From an uncultured Lachnospiraceae bacterium (GTDB lineage: Bacteria > Bacillota > Clostridia > Lachnospirales > Lachnospiraceae), in NCBI GenBank assembly GCA_910585935.1, contig CAJUHN010000001.1, positions 1 to 63,661 on the forward strand: a stretch of 63,661 nt of DNA, in the 5' to 3' direction. A program made the translations under genes and the position numbers. Under the pieces are notes generated by a model. That model made no database searches. It was not told the origin of the DNA and saw only the letters and a list, made by a program, of their open reading frames with translations. This document shows positions 55,341 to 63,597 of this stretch, in pieces (positions within the stretch are counted from its first letter, which is position 1; each line of letters opens with the position of its first letter).

Positions 55341-55380
55341 AATAAAGAAAACTCCTGAAAATACTAGACTTTCTGGAGTT
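55341..55380 (-). terminator. intrinsic terminator of rplM-rpsI
   Basis: On the minus strand AACTCCAGAAAG leads into a loop and closes with CAGGAGTT, followed by TTCTTTATT. It lies about 29 bp beyond the rpsI stop. Confidence 0.65.
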
Positions 55381-55408
55381 TTTAAATCTTTTTGAAATTG
55401 TTATAAAA

Positions 55409-55801
55409 TTATCTCTTAGAAAATTGAGGCGCACGACGAGCTGCCTTTAAGCCATATTTCTTTCTTTCTTTTGCTCTTGGATCTCTTGTTAAGAAACCTG
55501 CTTTTTTCAGAGTTGGACGATAATCTCCATCTGCCTGTAATAGAGCTCTAGAAATACCATGTCTAATAGCTCCTGCTTGTCCTGTAAAACCACCGCCATG
55601 AACATTAACAAGTACATCAAATTTATCTGAAGTTTCTGTCAATACTAAAGGTTGACGAACAATAACTTTTAAAGTTTCAAGACCAAAATATTCATCCATA
55701 CTTCTTTTATTAATTGTAACATTTCCCTTACCAGGTACTAAATATACTCTAGCAATACTTTTCTTTCTTCTGCCTGTTCCATAAAATTTTGCACTAGCCA
55801 C
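55409..55801 (-). CDS. rpsI: 30S ribosomal protein S9
   Basis: 130 residues with the S9 signatures FYGTGRRKKSIARVYLVPG at the start, VHGGGFTGQAGAIRHGISRAL in the middle and the basic C-terminal KYGLKAARRAPQFSKR that reaches into the ribosomal P site. It is the second gene of the rplM-rpsI operon, 25 bp after rplM. Confidence 0.98.
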   Translation of the reverse strand: MASAKFYGTGRRKKSIARVYLVPGKGNVTINKRSMDEYFGLETLKVIVRQPLVLTETSDKFDVLVNVHGGGFTGQAGAIRHGISRALLQADGDYRPTLKKAGFLTRDPRAKERKKYGLKAARRAPQFSKR

Positions 55802-55826
55802 TGTAATTTCCTCCTTCCATTTTCAC

Positions 55827-56255
55827 CTAAAATGTTAATACTTCTGGCTTTTGAGCTTCATGAACATGCTCTGGTCCAGCATACACATGTAACTTTGTAA
55901 GCATCTGTCTGCCTAAAGGTCCTTTTGGAAGCATTCCCTTTACAGCAAGTTCCATTACTTTTTCTGGTTTCTTTACAAGTAATTTTCTTAAAGTGATTTC
56001 TTTCATACCACCTACATATTCAGAGTGACTATAATAGATTTTCTGATCTAATTTCTTACCTGTCACCTTAATTTTATCTGCGTTAATCACAATTACATGA
56101 TCACCTGTATCAATATGAGGAGTAAAAATAGGTTTATTCTTTCCTCTTAATATCTTTGCAATTTCAGAAGACAAACGTCCTAATGTATGTCCTGTAGCAT
56201 CTACTACATACCATTTTCTTTCAACCTTCTCTGTACTGGCCATAAAACTCTTCAT
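55827..56255 (-). CDS. rplM: 50S ribosomal protein L13
   Basis: 142 residues: RKWYVVDATGHTLGRLSSEIAKILRGK-type N-terminal part, HIDTGDHVIVINADKIKVTG, and VKGMLPKGPLGRQMLTKLHVYAGPEHVHEAQKPEVL. The MKSFMAS start is the Lachnospiraceae form. It is expressed from a perfect consensus promoter about 410 bp upstream, leaving a long leader. There is no clear ribosome binding site before the ATG. Confidence 0.98.
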   Translation of the reverse strand: MKSFMASTEKVERKWYVVDATGHTLGRLSSEIAKILRGKNKPIFTPHIDTGDHVIVINADKIKVTGKKLDQKIYYSHSEYVGGMKEITLRKLLVKKPEKVMELAVKGMLPKGPLGRQMLTKLHVYAGPEHVHEAQKPEVLTF

Positions 56256-56665
56256 CGGTTTCTGCTACTAAAAACATGTACAAATAGATACATGATAGAT
56301 GAAATAAATCTCATGATACTGCTTCCTCGTGTATACTTTCATAATCATTTTTGATTTACTAATCACAAACTCTTATACACTCCACAGTCATAATTTCCCG
56401 ACTGAACATCGGTACTTTACCTATTCATACTATGATAGGCTTCATCTATATTTTAGCTTTTCCTTTCCTAAATTTTATTTTTCTTTACCCTTAGTTTTTA
56501 GGGCTTTACTACGGAATTTTAGGTGCTTTTGAGTATATTCACTCCCTATTTTTCCTATTCTTAATTATATAAAATTTCAACAATAAAATAACATTTATGA
56601 TAAAATACTTCTACCGGGGCTTTGGCTTGAGTATTTCATTTCTTATTATTATATAATACATACAG
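56256..56665 (-). promoter_or_regulatory. long 5' leader of rplM, possible autoregulatory RNA
   Basis: From the promoter at 56672-56700 to the rplM start there are about 410 transcribed bases and no supported gene; a plus-strand open frame at 56329-56532 is a chance frame. A leader of this size before rplM-rpsI could hold an L13-responsive structure, known from other Firmicutes. I could not match it base for base to the known L13 leader. Confidence 0.5.
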
Positions 56666-56671
56666 TATAGT

Positions 56672-56700
56672 ATTATATAATATTTATTCATATATGTCAA
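56672..56700 (-). promoter_or_regulatory. consensus sigma-A promoter of rplM-rpsI
   Basis: On the minus strand TTGACA (56695-56700), 17 bases, TATAAT (56672-56677): both boxes and the spacing are perfect. Confidence 0.88.
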
Positions 56701-56768
56701 CCATTTTTTCTATAATAAACACAATAAAAGTAACAGTTCAGACTTTTTATTTCTTATTGCAAAATTCG

Positions 56769-56792
56769 CTTTTCAAAAAGTAGAACCATCAA
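56769..56792 (+). repeat. short dispersed repeat, copy 2
   Basis: CTTTTCAAAAAGTAGAACCA and onward to TCAA, related to 43778-43800. It directly abuts the left end of palindromic repeat copy 9. Confidence 0.5.
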
Positions 56793-56796
56793 CAAA

Positions 56797-56957
56797 CGAG
56801 CGAAGGCAAGGAAGTATTCCATAAGAAGCCCCTTGGAAGACGTCGGCACTTAATAAGCAAACCCGCAAGAAGCAGGATTTGCGAATTTAGTGTCCGTTAC
56901 GTCTGGAACGGAGCGAGAGCGCGGTTTCGCTGGAATACTTCCTTGCCACAGCGAACC
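56797..56957 (+). repeat. palindromic repeat, copy 9 (unpaired)
   Basis: Plus orientation, the only full copy without a nearby inverted partner. GGCAAGGAAGTATTCCA pairs perfectly with TGGAATACTTCCTTGCC; the next few outer bases do not. The left edge is CGAGC in place of CTAGC. The apical hairpin runs from GCAAACCCGCAAGAAGCAGG to ATTTGC. It separates the rplM promoter from truA, which run in the same direction. Confidence 0.9.
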
Positions 56958-57035
56958 TTTGATGTTCAAATAGACTAAACTGTTACTAATAAAGTAACCA
57001 TTCCACCTTTTTATTCTATAAATATTATAATATTC

Positions 57036-57059
57036 ACTTTTCAAAAAGTAGAAAAATCT
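57036..57059 (+). repeat. short dispersed repeat, copy 3
   Basis: ACTTTTCAAAAAGTAGAAAA and onward to ATCT, related to 43778-43800 and 56769-56792, about 80 bp to the right of palindromic repeat copy 9. Confidence 0.5.
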
Positions 57060-57106
57060 ATAGTTATAAATACCTTCTATTATTTAACATTATTAGTAAA
57101 ATTTCG

Positions 57107-58204
57107 CTATCTTTTATCTCCCATCCACCATACCTCCCATTTTTCTAAATTTTTCTCCCCCGTTGCTTCAATAAACCCATCTATTATTTCCCTTTCTTCC
57201 CTCACTTCTCTTCGATTATACTCATATTCCCTAATCTTCCAACAATTCCTTCTCTCTTCTTCCTCTATCTCCTTCCTTATCAATATACAAACACATTTCG
57301 CTCCATTCCGAAAAGCTTGTGTTGTATTTCTCTCTATTAATCCCTCTAATAACTTCTTTTCACACCTCTCTATCAAAATCCCCGCTAATTTTTCCTCTTC
57401 TATCCTATTTTGTAATATCCAATACTTACATTCCTTATTCTCTACCATAATCTTCTCTTCCAGCTTCTCTTCAAATTCAATTCCAACAAGTGTCAAGCCC
57501 TGTGCTGGCGCTTTTGGTCCTGCTTTTTTTCTATCCTTTGCCTCTAAAATCTCCTCTACATATTCCGGAGGATAAACACCCATTCCCACCTTTGTCAGAG
57601 TTCCAACTATAATACGAACCATATTATAAAGAAACCCATTTCCACAAATTCGGATAGTAATCATATCTCCTTCTTTTTCCACATCTAGAGAATAAATGGT
57701 TCGATACGTATGTTCTGCCTGACTCCTCGCTGAACAAAAACTCTGAAAATCATGTTCGCCCAATAAATATTTTGCAGCCGACTTCATTTTTTCCACATCT
57801 AAAGGCACATAAGCGAATTGAGAATATAACCTTTTTAATGGCAGATGAAATCTTCTATTTAAAATCTGATATTCATATGTTTTTTTGCTATTACATCTTC
57901 TAGGATGAAAATAAAGATCCACCTCCTTTGATTCCTGTATTCGGATATCCTCTGGCAATCTTTTATTCAATACAAATGCCATTTTATCTGCTGGAATTTT
58001 CGTATTTGTATCAAATACAGCTACATTTCCAATCGCATGAACTCCGGAATCTGTTCTGCTCGCACCTATGACACAAATCTCCTCTTGTAATGTTTCTGAA
58101 AGACATTTATTTAATACTTCTTCTATCGTTATTCCATTTTCCTGTGTTTGCCATCCGCAATAATTTGTCCCATCATAGGAAATAATCAACATAATCCTTT
58201 TCAT
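57107..58204 (-). CDS. truA: tRNA pseudouridine synthase A with C-terminal extension
   Basis: 365 residues. The first 245 or so are TruA: ISYDGTNYCGWQTQ, GASRTDSGVHAIGNVAVFDT with the catalytic Asp, and FLYNMVRIIVGTLTKVG. It makes pseudouridine at positions 38-40 of tRNA anticodon stems. From about residue 250 there is an extra charged, Glu-, Arg- and Lys-rich segment of some 115 residues that TruA normally lacks and that I do not recognise. The start is set at the ATG at 58204, nine bases after AGAAAGG; the GTG at 58213 abuts that site. It follows ecfT by 13 bp in the conserved order. Confidence 0.93.
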   Translation of the reverse strand: MKRIMLIISYDGTNYCGWQTQENGITIEEVLNKCLSETLQEEICVIGASRTDSGVHAIGNVAVFDTNTKIPADKMAFVLNKRLPEDIRIQESKEVDLYFHPRRCNSKKTYEYQILNRRFHLPLKRLYSQFAYVPLDVEKMKSAAKYLLGEHDFQSFCSARSQAEHTYRTIYSLDVEKEGDMITIRICGNGFLYNMVRIIVGTLTKVGMGVYPPEYVEEILEAKDRKKAGPKAPAQGLTLVGIEFEEKLEEKIMVENKECKYWILQNRIEEEKLAGILIERCEKKLLEGLIERNTTQAFRNGAKCVCILIRKEIEEEERRNCWKIREYEYNRREVREEREIIDGFIEATGEKNLEKWEVWWMGDKR

Positions 58205-58217
58205 GGCTTTCACCTTT

Positions 58218-59030
58218 CTACAAAAAATTACCTATCACCATATTCATTCCCAAAACCCCTATCACATAAATTCCTAAAATAAAATATGCTATCCTATCTC
58301 TTTTCTTATATTTTAAAGGCTTCATTTTCGTCCTTCCCTCTCCTCCACGATAACACCTTGCCTCCATAGCCATCGCTAAATCATTTGCCCTACGGAATGC
58401 AGAAATAAATAGTGGAACTAAAATAGGGATCATATTCTTAGCTCTCTGTAAAATATTTCCATTCTCAAAATCAGCCCCTCTCGCCATCTGTGCTTTCATA
58501 ATTTTATCTGTTTCTTCTAATAAAATGGGAATAAACCGAAGTGCGATAGACATCATCATAGAAATCTCATGTACAGGAACCCGAATTTTATTTAATGGCT
58601 TTAATGCCTTCTCCAATCCATCTGTTAATTCATTCGGTGTAGTAGTGAGTGTCATAATCGATGTTCCAATAATTAAATAAATTAACCGAATTGCCATAAA
58701 ACCAGCTATATAAACTCCCTCTTTTGTGATTTTAAAAATCCACACTTGAATCAATACCTCTCCAGATGTCAGAAATAAGTTAAATGTCACACTGAATATC
58801 AACAACAAAAAAATAGCCTTCAGCCCTTTCAGCATAAACTTTAATGGAACATGAGATATTTTAATCACTGCCCCTAAAAAAATAGTAGTGATAATATACC
58901 CTGTAAAACCTTTTACCAAAAATAAAGAAATCAGAAAAATCATAGTTCCCGCCAATTTTACTCTTGGATCTAATCTATGGATAACAGAATTTGTCGGGTA
59001 ATATTGTCCAATCGTGATATCTCGAATCAT
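58218..59030 (-). CDS. ecfT: energy-coupling factor transporter transmembrane protein EcfT
   Basis: 270 residues with the EcfT fold: several membrane helices, TTTPNELTDGLEKAL, IALRFIPILLEETDKIMKAQMARG with the Ala-Arg-Gly coupling motif, and PLFISAFRRANDLAMAMEARCY with the second one. It couples ATP hydrolysis by EcfA1/A2 to vitamin-binding S components. AGGAGAA precedes the ATG; it lies 5 bp after ecfA2. Confidence 0.95.
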   Translation of the reverse strand: MIRDITIGQYYPTNSVIHRLDPRVKLAGTMIFLISLFLVKGFTGYIITTIFLGAVIKISHVPLKFMLKGLKAIFLLLIFSVTFNLFLTSGEVLIQVWIFKITKEGVYIAGFMAIRLIYLIIGTSIMTLTTTPNELTDGLEKALKPLNKIRVPVHEISMMMSIALRFIPILLEETDKIMKAQMARGADFENGNILQRAKNMIPILVPLFISAFRRANDLAMAMEARCYRGGEGRTKMKPLKYKKRDRIAYFILGIYVIGVLGMNMVIGNFL

Positions 59031-59035
59031 TTCTC

Positions 59036-59902
59036 CTATTCTCCTCTTTCTTTTTTGTTCTTTAAATATTTCAAAATGCTGTCTTTCGCTTCTTCTATTG
59101 TAGTTACATCCCTATTCACCGAAAATCCCCTTTCTGAAAGAGCCTGCATAATATAAGTCACCTGCGGCGCTGCCAACCCAATTTTCTCTAATTCTTTATA
59201 TTGTTTAAATACCTGTTGAGGTGTACCATCAAAATTTACACACCCCTTATTCATAACAATAATCCGCTTCACATACTGCGCTACATCTTCCATACTATGA
59301 GAAACTAAAATAATTGTCATCTTTTTCTCTTTATGCAGTCTATCTATCTCCCCCAAAATTTCATCTCTTCCTTTTGGATCTAACCCTGCCGTAGGTTCAT
59401 CTAAAATTAGCACTTTGGGATTCATCGCAAGAACTCCAGCAATCGCTACCCTTCTTTTTTGACCTCCAGAAAGTTCAAATGGAGATTTTTTATAAAATTC
59501 CTCTCCTAATCCCACTGCTGTTAAAGCCTCTTTCGCCCTTTCCTCTATCTCTTCTTTCGGCATGAAAAGATTTTTCGGTCCAAAACAGACATCGGTAAAA
59601 ACATCTGTTTCAAATAACTGATGCTCTGGATATTGAAACACTAATCCTACTTTTCCCCTCAATTCCTTTAAAGAATAACCCTCACGATAAATATTTTCAT
59701 CATCATAATAAATCGTTCCTGAAGTCGCCTTTACTAATCCATTCAAATGTTGAATTAAAGTCGATTTTCCAGACCCCGTATGCCCAATTAAACCAATAAA
59801 TTCCCCATTTTCTATCTTTAAATTTATATTTTTTAAAGCATGAATTTCATATGCCGTACCTTCTCCATAGACATAATTCACATTTTCTAATCGAATTGTC
59901 AT
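59036..59902 (-). CDS. ecfA2: ECF transporter ATP-binding protein EcfA2
   Basis: 288 residues, ABC ATPase: Walker A GHTGSGKST, Q-loop FQYPEHQLFE, signature LSGGQKRRVAIAG and Walker B VLILDEPTAGLDP with SHSMEDV. It pairs with EcfA1 as the ATPase of the group II ECF transporter for vitamins. It follows ecfA1 by 33 bp. Confidence 0.95.
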   Translation of the reverse strand: MTIRLENVNYVYGEGTAYEIHALKNINLKIENGEFIGLIGHTGSGKSTLIQHLNGLVKATSGTIYYDDENIYREGYSLKELRGKVGLVFQYPEHQLFETDVFTDVCFGPKNLFMPKEEIEERAKEALTAVGLGEEFYKKSPFELSGGQKRRVAIAGVLAMNPKVLILDEPTAGLDPKGRDEILGEIDRLHKEKKMTIILVSHSMEDVAQYVKRIIVMNKGCVNFDGTPQQVFKQYKELEKIGLAAPQVTYIMQALSERGFSVNRDVTTIEEAKDSILKYLKNKKERGE

Positions 59903-59935
59903 CTTAATTCCTCTCTATCATTCTATTTTTCTTTT

Positions 59936-60787
59936 TCATAGAAATTCTGCCATCGCATTTACAAATTCTTCTATTGTAAGAATTCCATCTGGAAGAAAAA
60001 CTCCTTCTTTTTTTAATTCATGTGCTAATTCTGTCACCTGTGGAACATCTAAACGATATTCTTTTAACTTTTCTACCTGAGAAAAAATTTCTCTTGGTTT
60101 CCCCTGCATCACTACTTTTCCTCCATCCATGACAATCACATGATCCGCAAAAATCACCTCTTCCATATAATGAGTAATGAGAATAATCGTCACTTTTTCT
60201 TTTTCATTTAACTCTTTTACTGTTTGAATCACTTCTTTTCTGCCTAACGGATCTAACATCGCTGTAGGTTCATCTAAAATAATACACTGTGGTTTCATCG
60301 CAACTACTCCAGCAATCGCCACTCTCTGTTTCTGTCCCCCCGATAATTTATTAGGAGAATGATTTCGATATGCTGTCATATTCACCGCCCGAAGTGCCAT
60401 ATCCACTCTCTTCCATATGTCATCTGTTTCTACCCCTATATTCTCTGGTCCAAACCCCACATCTTCCTCCACAATACTTCCAATTATCTGATTATCCGGA
60501 TTTTGGAATACCATTCCAGCAGTTTGTCTTATATCCCAAATATTACTCTCATCCTTTGTATCTTTTCCTCCTACCCATACAATCCCCTCTGCAGGTATTA
60601 AAATAGCGTTGAGATGTTTCGCTAATGTAGATTTTCCAGAACCATTATGTCCTAAAATCGCGATAAAATCCCCCTGTTTTACATCTAAATTCACGTCATC
60701 AATCGCTCTGTTCATCTCTGCTATATTTCCTTCTTCATCATATTTCGCATATTCATATATTAAATCTTTTATCTTAATTATTTTCAA
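59936..60787 (-). CDS. ecfA1: ECF transporter ATP-binding protein EcfA1
   Basis: 283 residues, ABC ATPase: Walker A GHNGSGKST, Q-loop FQNPDNQIIG, signature LSGGQKQRVAIAG and Walker B CIILDEPTAMLDP with THYMEEV. The start is a TTG at 60787, seven bases after AGGAGG; the next ATG lies well inside the conserved domain. First gene of ecfA1-ecfA2-ecfT-truA. The rplQ gene usually found upstream in Firmicutes is not here. Confidence 0.94.
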   Translation of the reverse strand: MKIIKIKDLIYEYAKYDEEGNIAEMNRAIDDVNLDVKQGDFIAILGHNGSGKSTLAKHLNAILIPAEGIVWVGGKDTKDESNIWDIRQTAGMVFQNPDNQIIGSIVEEDVGFGPENIGVETDDIWKRVDMALRAVNMTAYRNHSPNKLSGGQKQRVAIAGVVAMKPQCIILDEPTAMLDPLGRKEVIQTVKELNEKEKVTIILITHYMEEVIFADHVIVMDGGKVVMQGKPREIFSQVEKLKEYRLDVPQVTELAHELKKEGVFLPDGILTIEEFVNAMAEFL

Positions 60788-60850
60788 AACAAATCCTCCT
60801 TTCTTTTATATAAAAATTATCCCCTTGATAAACTAACCTATTATAAAAAA

Positions 60851-60914
60851 CAAAAAAATATTGGAGAAAGCAGGATAAATAATCCTATAGAATCCCTCCT
60901 GTCCTCTCCAATAT
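60851..60914 (-). terminator. terminator or attenuator in front of ecfA1
   Basis: On the minus strand ATATTGGAGA, about 37 bases with a nested CAGGA/TCCTG stem, then TCTCCAATAT followed by TTTTTTTG. It ends about 60 bases upstream of the ecfA1 start. No gene lies just upstream on this strand, so it may be an attenuator in the ecf leader or the terminator of an upstream gene since displaced. Confidence 0.65.
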
Positions 60915-61080
60915 CCCCCTATCTTTTCAAAAGTAATCTTTCTAATAATTATGGTTAACATTTTAAGCCATTTCCATATAAAAATCAAGCCCAACAAACA
61001 TTCTCATTTATAAATCACTTTATAATCACTATTCAAAAAAATATCATTTCAACCCTTTACTTTTTCATGTTTCACTCAGA

Positions 61081-61237
61081 GTTCCGCTTAAGGGAAGGAT
61101 ATATTCCAACGAAACCGCGCTCTCGCTCCGTTCCAGACGTAATGGACACTAAATTCGCAGCCCCTAACGGAACTGCTCATTAAGTGCCAACGTCTTCCAA
61201 GGGGTTTCTTTTGGAATATATCCTTCTCTTAAGCTAG
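61081..61237 (-). repeat. palindromic repeat, copy 10
   Basis: Minus orientation. GCTTAAGGGAAGGATATATT pairs with its right-hand counterpart over about 24 bp with one G-T wobble. The apical hairpin is GCAGCCCCTAACGGAACTGC. With copy 11 it encloses the 2.4-kb accessory patch. The remaining 300 bases up to the next gene show no feature. Confidence 0.9.
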
Positions 61238-61533
61238 TTTATGAATGTAACTAATTTGTGAGAAATACCATATCAATATCATGAAATCTCTATAATTCAA
61301 ACTTAGATATAAATACTTAATCACTCCATTTTTGTTTCACATCTTGTAGGAAGTGATTCTCTTCTACTTTAATGCTTTTTTCAGTTCCCTACAAATCATA
61401 TTTTACATTATTTTTTATTTCAAAATAGTATCATTTTTATATGATTTCACTTCTCGTTTATATAATTTCAAAGCTGCTGTACCCATATCAATTACCATTT
61501 CATTTATCAGATGTATATTTTATCCAATATCTC

Positions 61534-61722
61534 CTATATTTTTTTATTGATTGTTTCATGAACCACTTTTGAAAATCCATTTTTCAAATCAATAACTTTT
61601 ATATTTTCTTTTAAATCCTCTGCTTTAGCCTTCTTTAGTCGGGCACGATATGGCATATTTTCCTTATATGAAACACTTTGCTTATAACTACAATTATTTG
61701 AGGTTGTAATTTTCTTAAACAT
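61534..61722 (-). CDS. 62-residue hypothetical protein
   Basis: A short, basic protein, the last frame of the accessory patch, starting 20 bp after the kinase remnant. No recognised domain and no clear ribosome binding site. It could be the C-terminal leftover of a larger gene or a small gene of its own. Confidence 0.4.
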   Translation of the reverse strand: MFKKITTSNNCSYKQSVSYKENMPYRARLKKAKAEDLKENIKVIDLKNGFSKVVHETINKKI

Positions 61723-61742
61723 TTCGCCACGCCCTTTCTCTT

Positions 61743-62299
61743 TTATTTTATATATTCTTGAATCATTTTATATGCTTCTGACTTAGATAATCCTTTTCTA
61801 CACATAGCAGATATTCTAATTTGTCTTTTACTTTGTATATTAGTTTTTATAGTTTCTATTTCATAAGCTGTTCCCAATTCTTTAAGAGTTATACTTATTT
61901 CCATATTATCAACTTTATTTTTCCATATTTCTCCTATTCCAGCCTTTTTTTCATATAGCCAATCCATTTCTCCATCAATAACAGATAAATCATTAATAAT
62001 ATCTAATACCGATTGATACCTTTTATCAACATCTATCTCTAAACATTTATTAATAATTTTTCTGATTTTCTTTTGAATATGTGGCAAATATGCTTTTCTA
62101 TCAGGAAATGTTCCATTTATTATTTTAGATCGTTCAAAGGTTCTTACTTGATTATTCCAAAATTCATCTCCATTTACCATTCTATAAATTTATGATTAAG
62201 TTGTTTATCATTTGCTAGAAAAATCATTGAATTTTTGCCTTCCATATTACCAAATGGCTGCATATTTTCTAAATCAACTTCCGTACAAACATCTATCAT
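61743..62299 (-). pseudogene. serine/threonine kinase with internal deletion
   Basis: Two pieces of one kinase. The first frame starts with ATG at 62299 behind AGGAGAAATT and reads 41 residues (MQPFGNMEGKNSMIF, ANDKQLNHKF) to a stop at 62174, resembling the N-lobe of a Hanks-type kinase. The second begins at 62180 in another frame with the kinase C-lobe (RMVNGDEFW, PHIQKKIRKIINKCLEIDVDKRYQS) and continues 145 residues. The catalytic loop (HRD), DFG and most of both lobes, perhaps 150-200 residues, are missing. An internal deletion therefore joined the ends out of frame. Confidence 0.7.
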
Positions 62300-62307
62300 A
62301 ATTTCTC

Positions 62308-62754
62308 CTATAGTTCAGATGCAGCTAATGCACACAAAACACTTTCCCTTTCCTCTTTTTTATATGTATCCCATTCTTCTATTTCATATAAATTATTTCC
62401 CTCCACACATGTTTTTATTTCTTTTATTTCTTGTTCTAATAATTGTCCTAGTTGTACTAATTTACAAGTTCTATATTTTTGAATACGACAATTTGAAATT
62501 AATTCTTGGATCACTCCTTCTATATTAGTCCTTGTAACATCTACTGTTTTTGAATTATCCTCTATACGGCGCATTATCGCATGATCAATCTGATATTGGT
62601 TGATAATAGTATATAAAAGTATTCTCAAAAAACTTAACTTATCTGGAATTTCCAATGCTATTGGTACAATGATCTTATCTATAACCAAAATATTTACTTC
62701 ATCTTCTACTCGCTCCGCAACACAAAAAAATATACATTTAGGCGAAACCCGCAA
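62308..62754 (-). CDS. unrecognised protein upstream of the kinase remnant
   Basis: 148 residues, starting with a TTG at 62754; the start is uncertain and the N-terminus may be longer or truncated. It has the segments IFFCVAERVEDEVNILVIDKIIVP and MRRIEDNS, TNIEGVIQELI, which alternate strands and helices in a way that could be an RNase H-like fold, but I cannot prove it. It ends 9 bases before the kinase start, so the two were one operon. No known family is assigned. Confidence 0.55.
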   Translation of the reverse strand: MRVSPKCIFFCVAERVEDEVNILVIDKIIVPIALEIPDKLSFLRILLYTIINQYQIDHAIMRRIEDNSKTVDVTRTNIEGVIQELISNCRIQKYRTCKLVQLGQLLEQEIKEIKTCVEGNNLYEIEEWDTYKKEERESVLCALAASEL

Positions 62755-62803
62755 ACCTAATGTTTTTATAACATTTTTAATAATATATCACTCCTATCAA
62801 ATT

Positions 62804-63103
62804 TTATCTAAATATTCTCATAATATCCTGATACTGATTTATCACACGATAAATTTCTACTGCTTCTTTACCTACTTTATAAAGTATAATATAATTCTCC
62901 CACACAACATATTTATAATCTGTTTTAAAACTTACACGTTTAGATAAGTCTGCTCCAATATAAGGAAACTGTTGTATTTTCTCAAACTGACTGTAAATAT
63001 TTTGTATCACTTCTGATGCTTTATTTACATTATCTTCAGCAATAAAATTTTTGATTGTCTTTAAATCTTCTACTACAAATGGGTTTATCCTTAATTCCTT
63101 CAT
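62804..63103 (-). CDS. RelE/ParE-family toxin
   Basis: 99 residues of the RelE/ParE superfamily: an N-terminal LRINPFVVEDLKTIKNFI helix pair, FPYIGADLS and the final sheet YKYVVWENYIILYKV and VEIYRVINQYQD. Members cleave mRNA on the ribosome or poison gyrase; which one is not clear. It follows the antitoxin gene by 3 bp. A GGGG-containing site precedes the ATG. Confidence 0.88.
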   Translation of the reverse strand: MKELRINPFVVEDLKTIKNFIAEDNVNKASEVIQNIYSQFEKIQQFPYIGADLSKRVSFKTDYKYVVWENYIILYKVGKEAVEIYRVINQYQDIMRIFR

Positions 63104-63106
63104 ATT

Positions 63107-63355
63107 TTATTCCCCTACCATAGCTTTCAATTCCTCTATACTCAACCAATCATTTCCTGCTTTAATTGCATCCTCTGCTTCATGTAGTTTCTCTAAAAGT
63201 TTCTTTTCTGCCTTATCACGCTCATAATCCTCTATGTCCATTACTACAAATCTGCCTCTTCCATTTTTAGTAAGAAATACTGGCTCTCCAACCTGACAAT
63301 TTTTTAATACTTCATTATAATTTCTTAAATCAGATACTGGTAATATGCTTGCCAT
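63107..63355 (-). CDS. Phd/YefM-family antitoxin
   Basis: 82 residues: the DNA-binding N-terminus MASILPVSDLRNYNEVLKN, then GEPVFLTKNGRGRFVVMDIEDYE, both typical of Phd/YefM. The C-terminal part binds and neutralises the toxin encoded directly downstream. The start is taken at 63355, behind AGGATGG; the frame is open further upstream but without family similarity. Confidence 0.9.
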   Translation of the reverse strand: MASILPVSDLRNYNEVLKNCQVGEPVFLTKNGRGRFVVMDIEDYERDKAEKKLLEKLHEAEDAIKAGNDWLSIEELKAMVGE

Positions 63356-63397
63356 ACAAACCATCCTTTCTATATTGTCGAATAAAATTCTATTGAT

Positions 63398-63444
63398 ATT
63401 ATAACTCAAAATGCTGTAAAAATCAACGATAAATTTTACAGCAT
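63398..63444 (-). promoter_or_regulatory. toxin-antitoxin promoter with overlapping palindrome
   Basis: On the minus strand TTGATT (63421-63426), 17 bases, TATAAT (63398-63403). An inverted repeat, ATGCTGTAAAA (63411-63421) and TTTTACAGCAT (63434-63444), covers the -35 box and part of the spacer. This is where an antitoxin operator would be expected. Confidence 0.6.
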
Positions 63445-63597
63445 TTTATTCTATCTGTTTATATTAAATTAAAATTTTGCATACTGCCATACATTTATTA
63501 TTGAAAATCCCAATAAACTGACATCTACGTTGAAATGTTACACAGTAAAAATCATTCATACCTAAAACACATTTCTCAAATTAACCTCTAATACAAA

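Noticed and set aside
56329..56532. Plus-strand frame in the rplM leader
   Set aside because: Antisense to the leader, no ribosome binding site and a chance-like composition.
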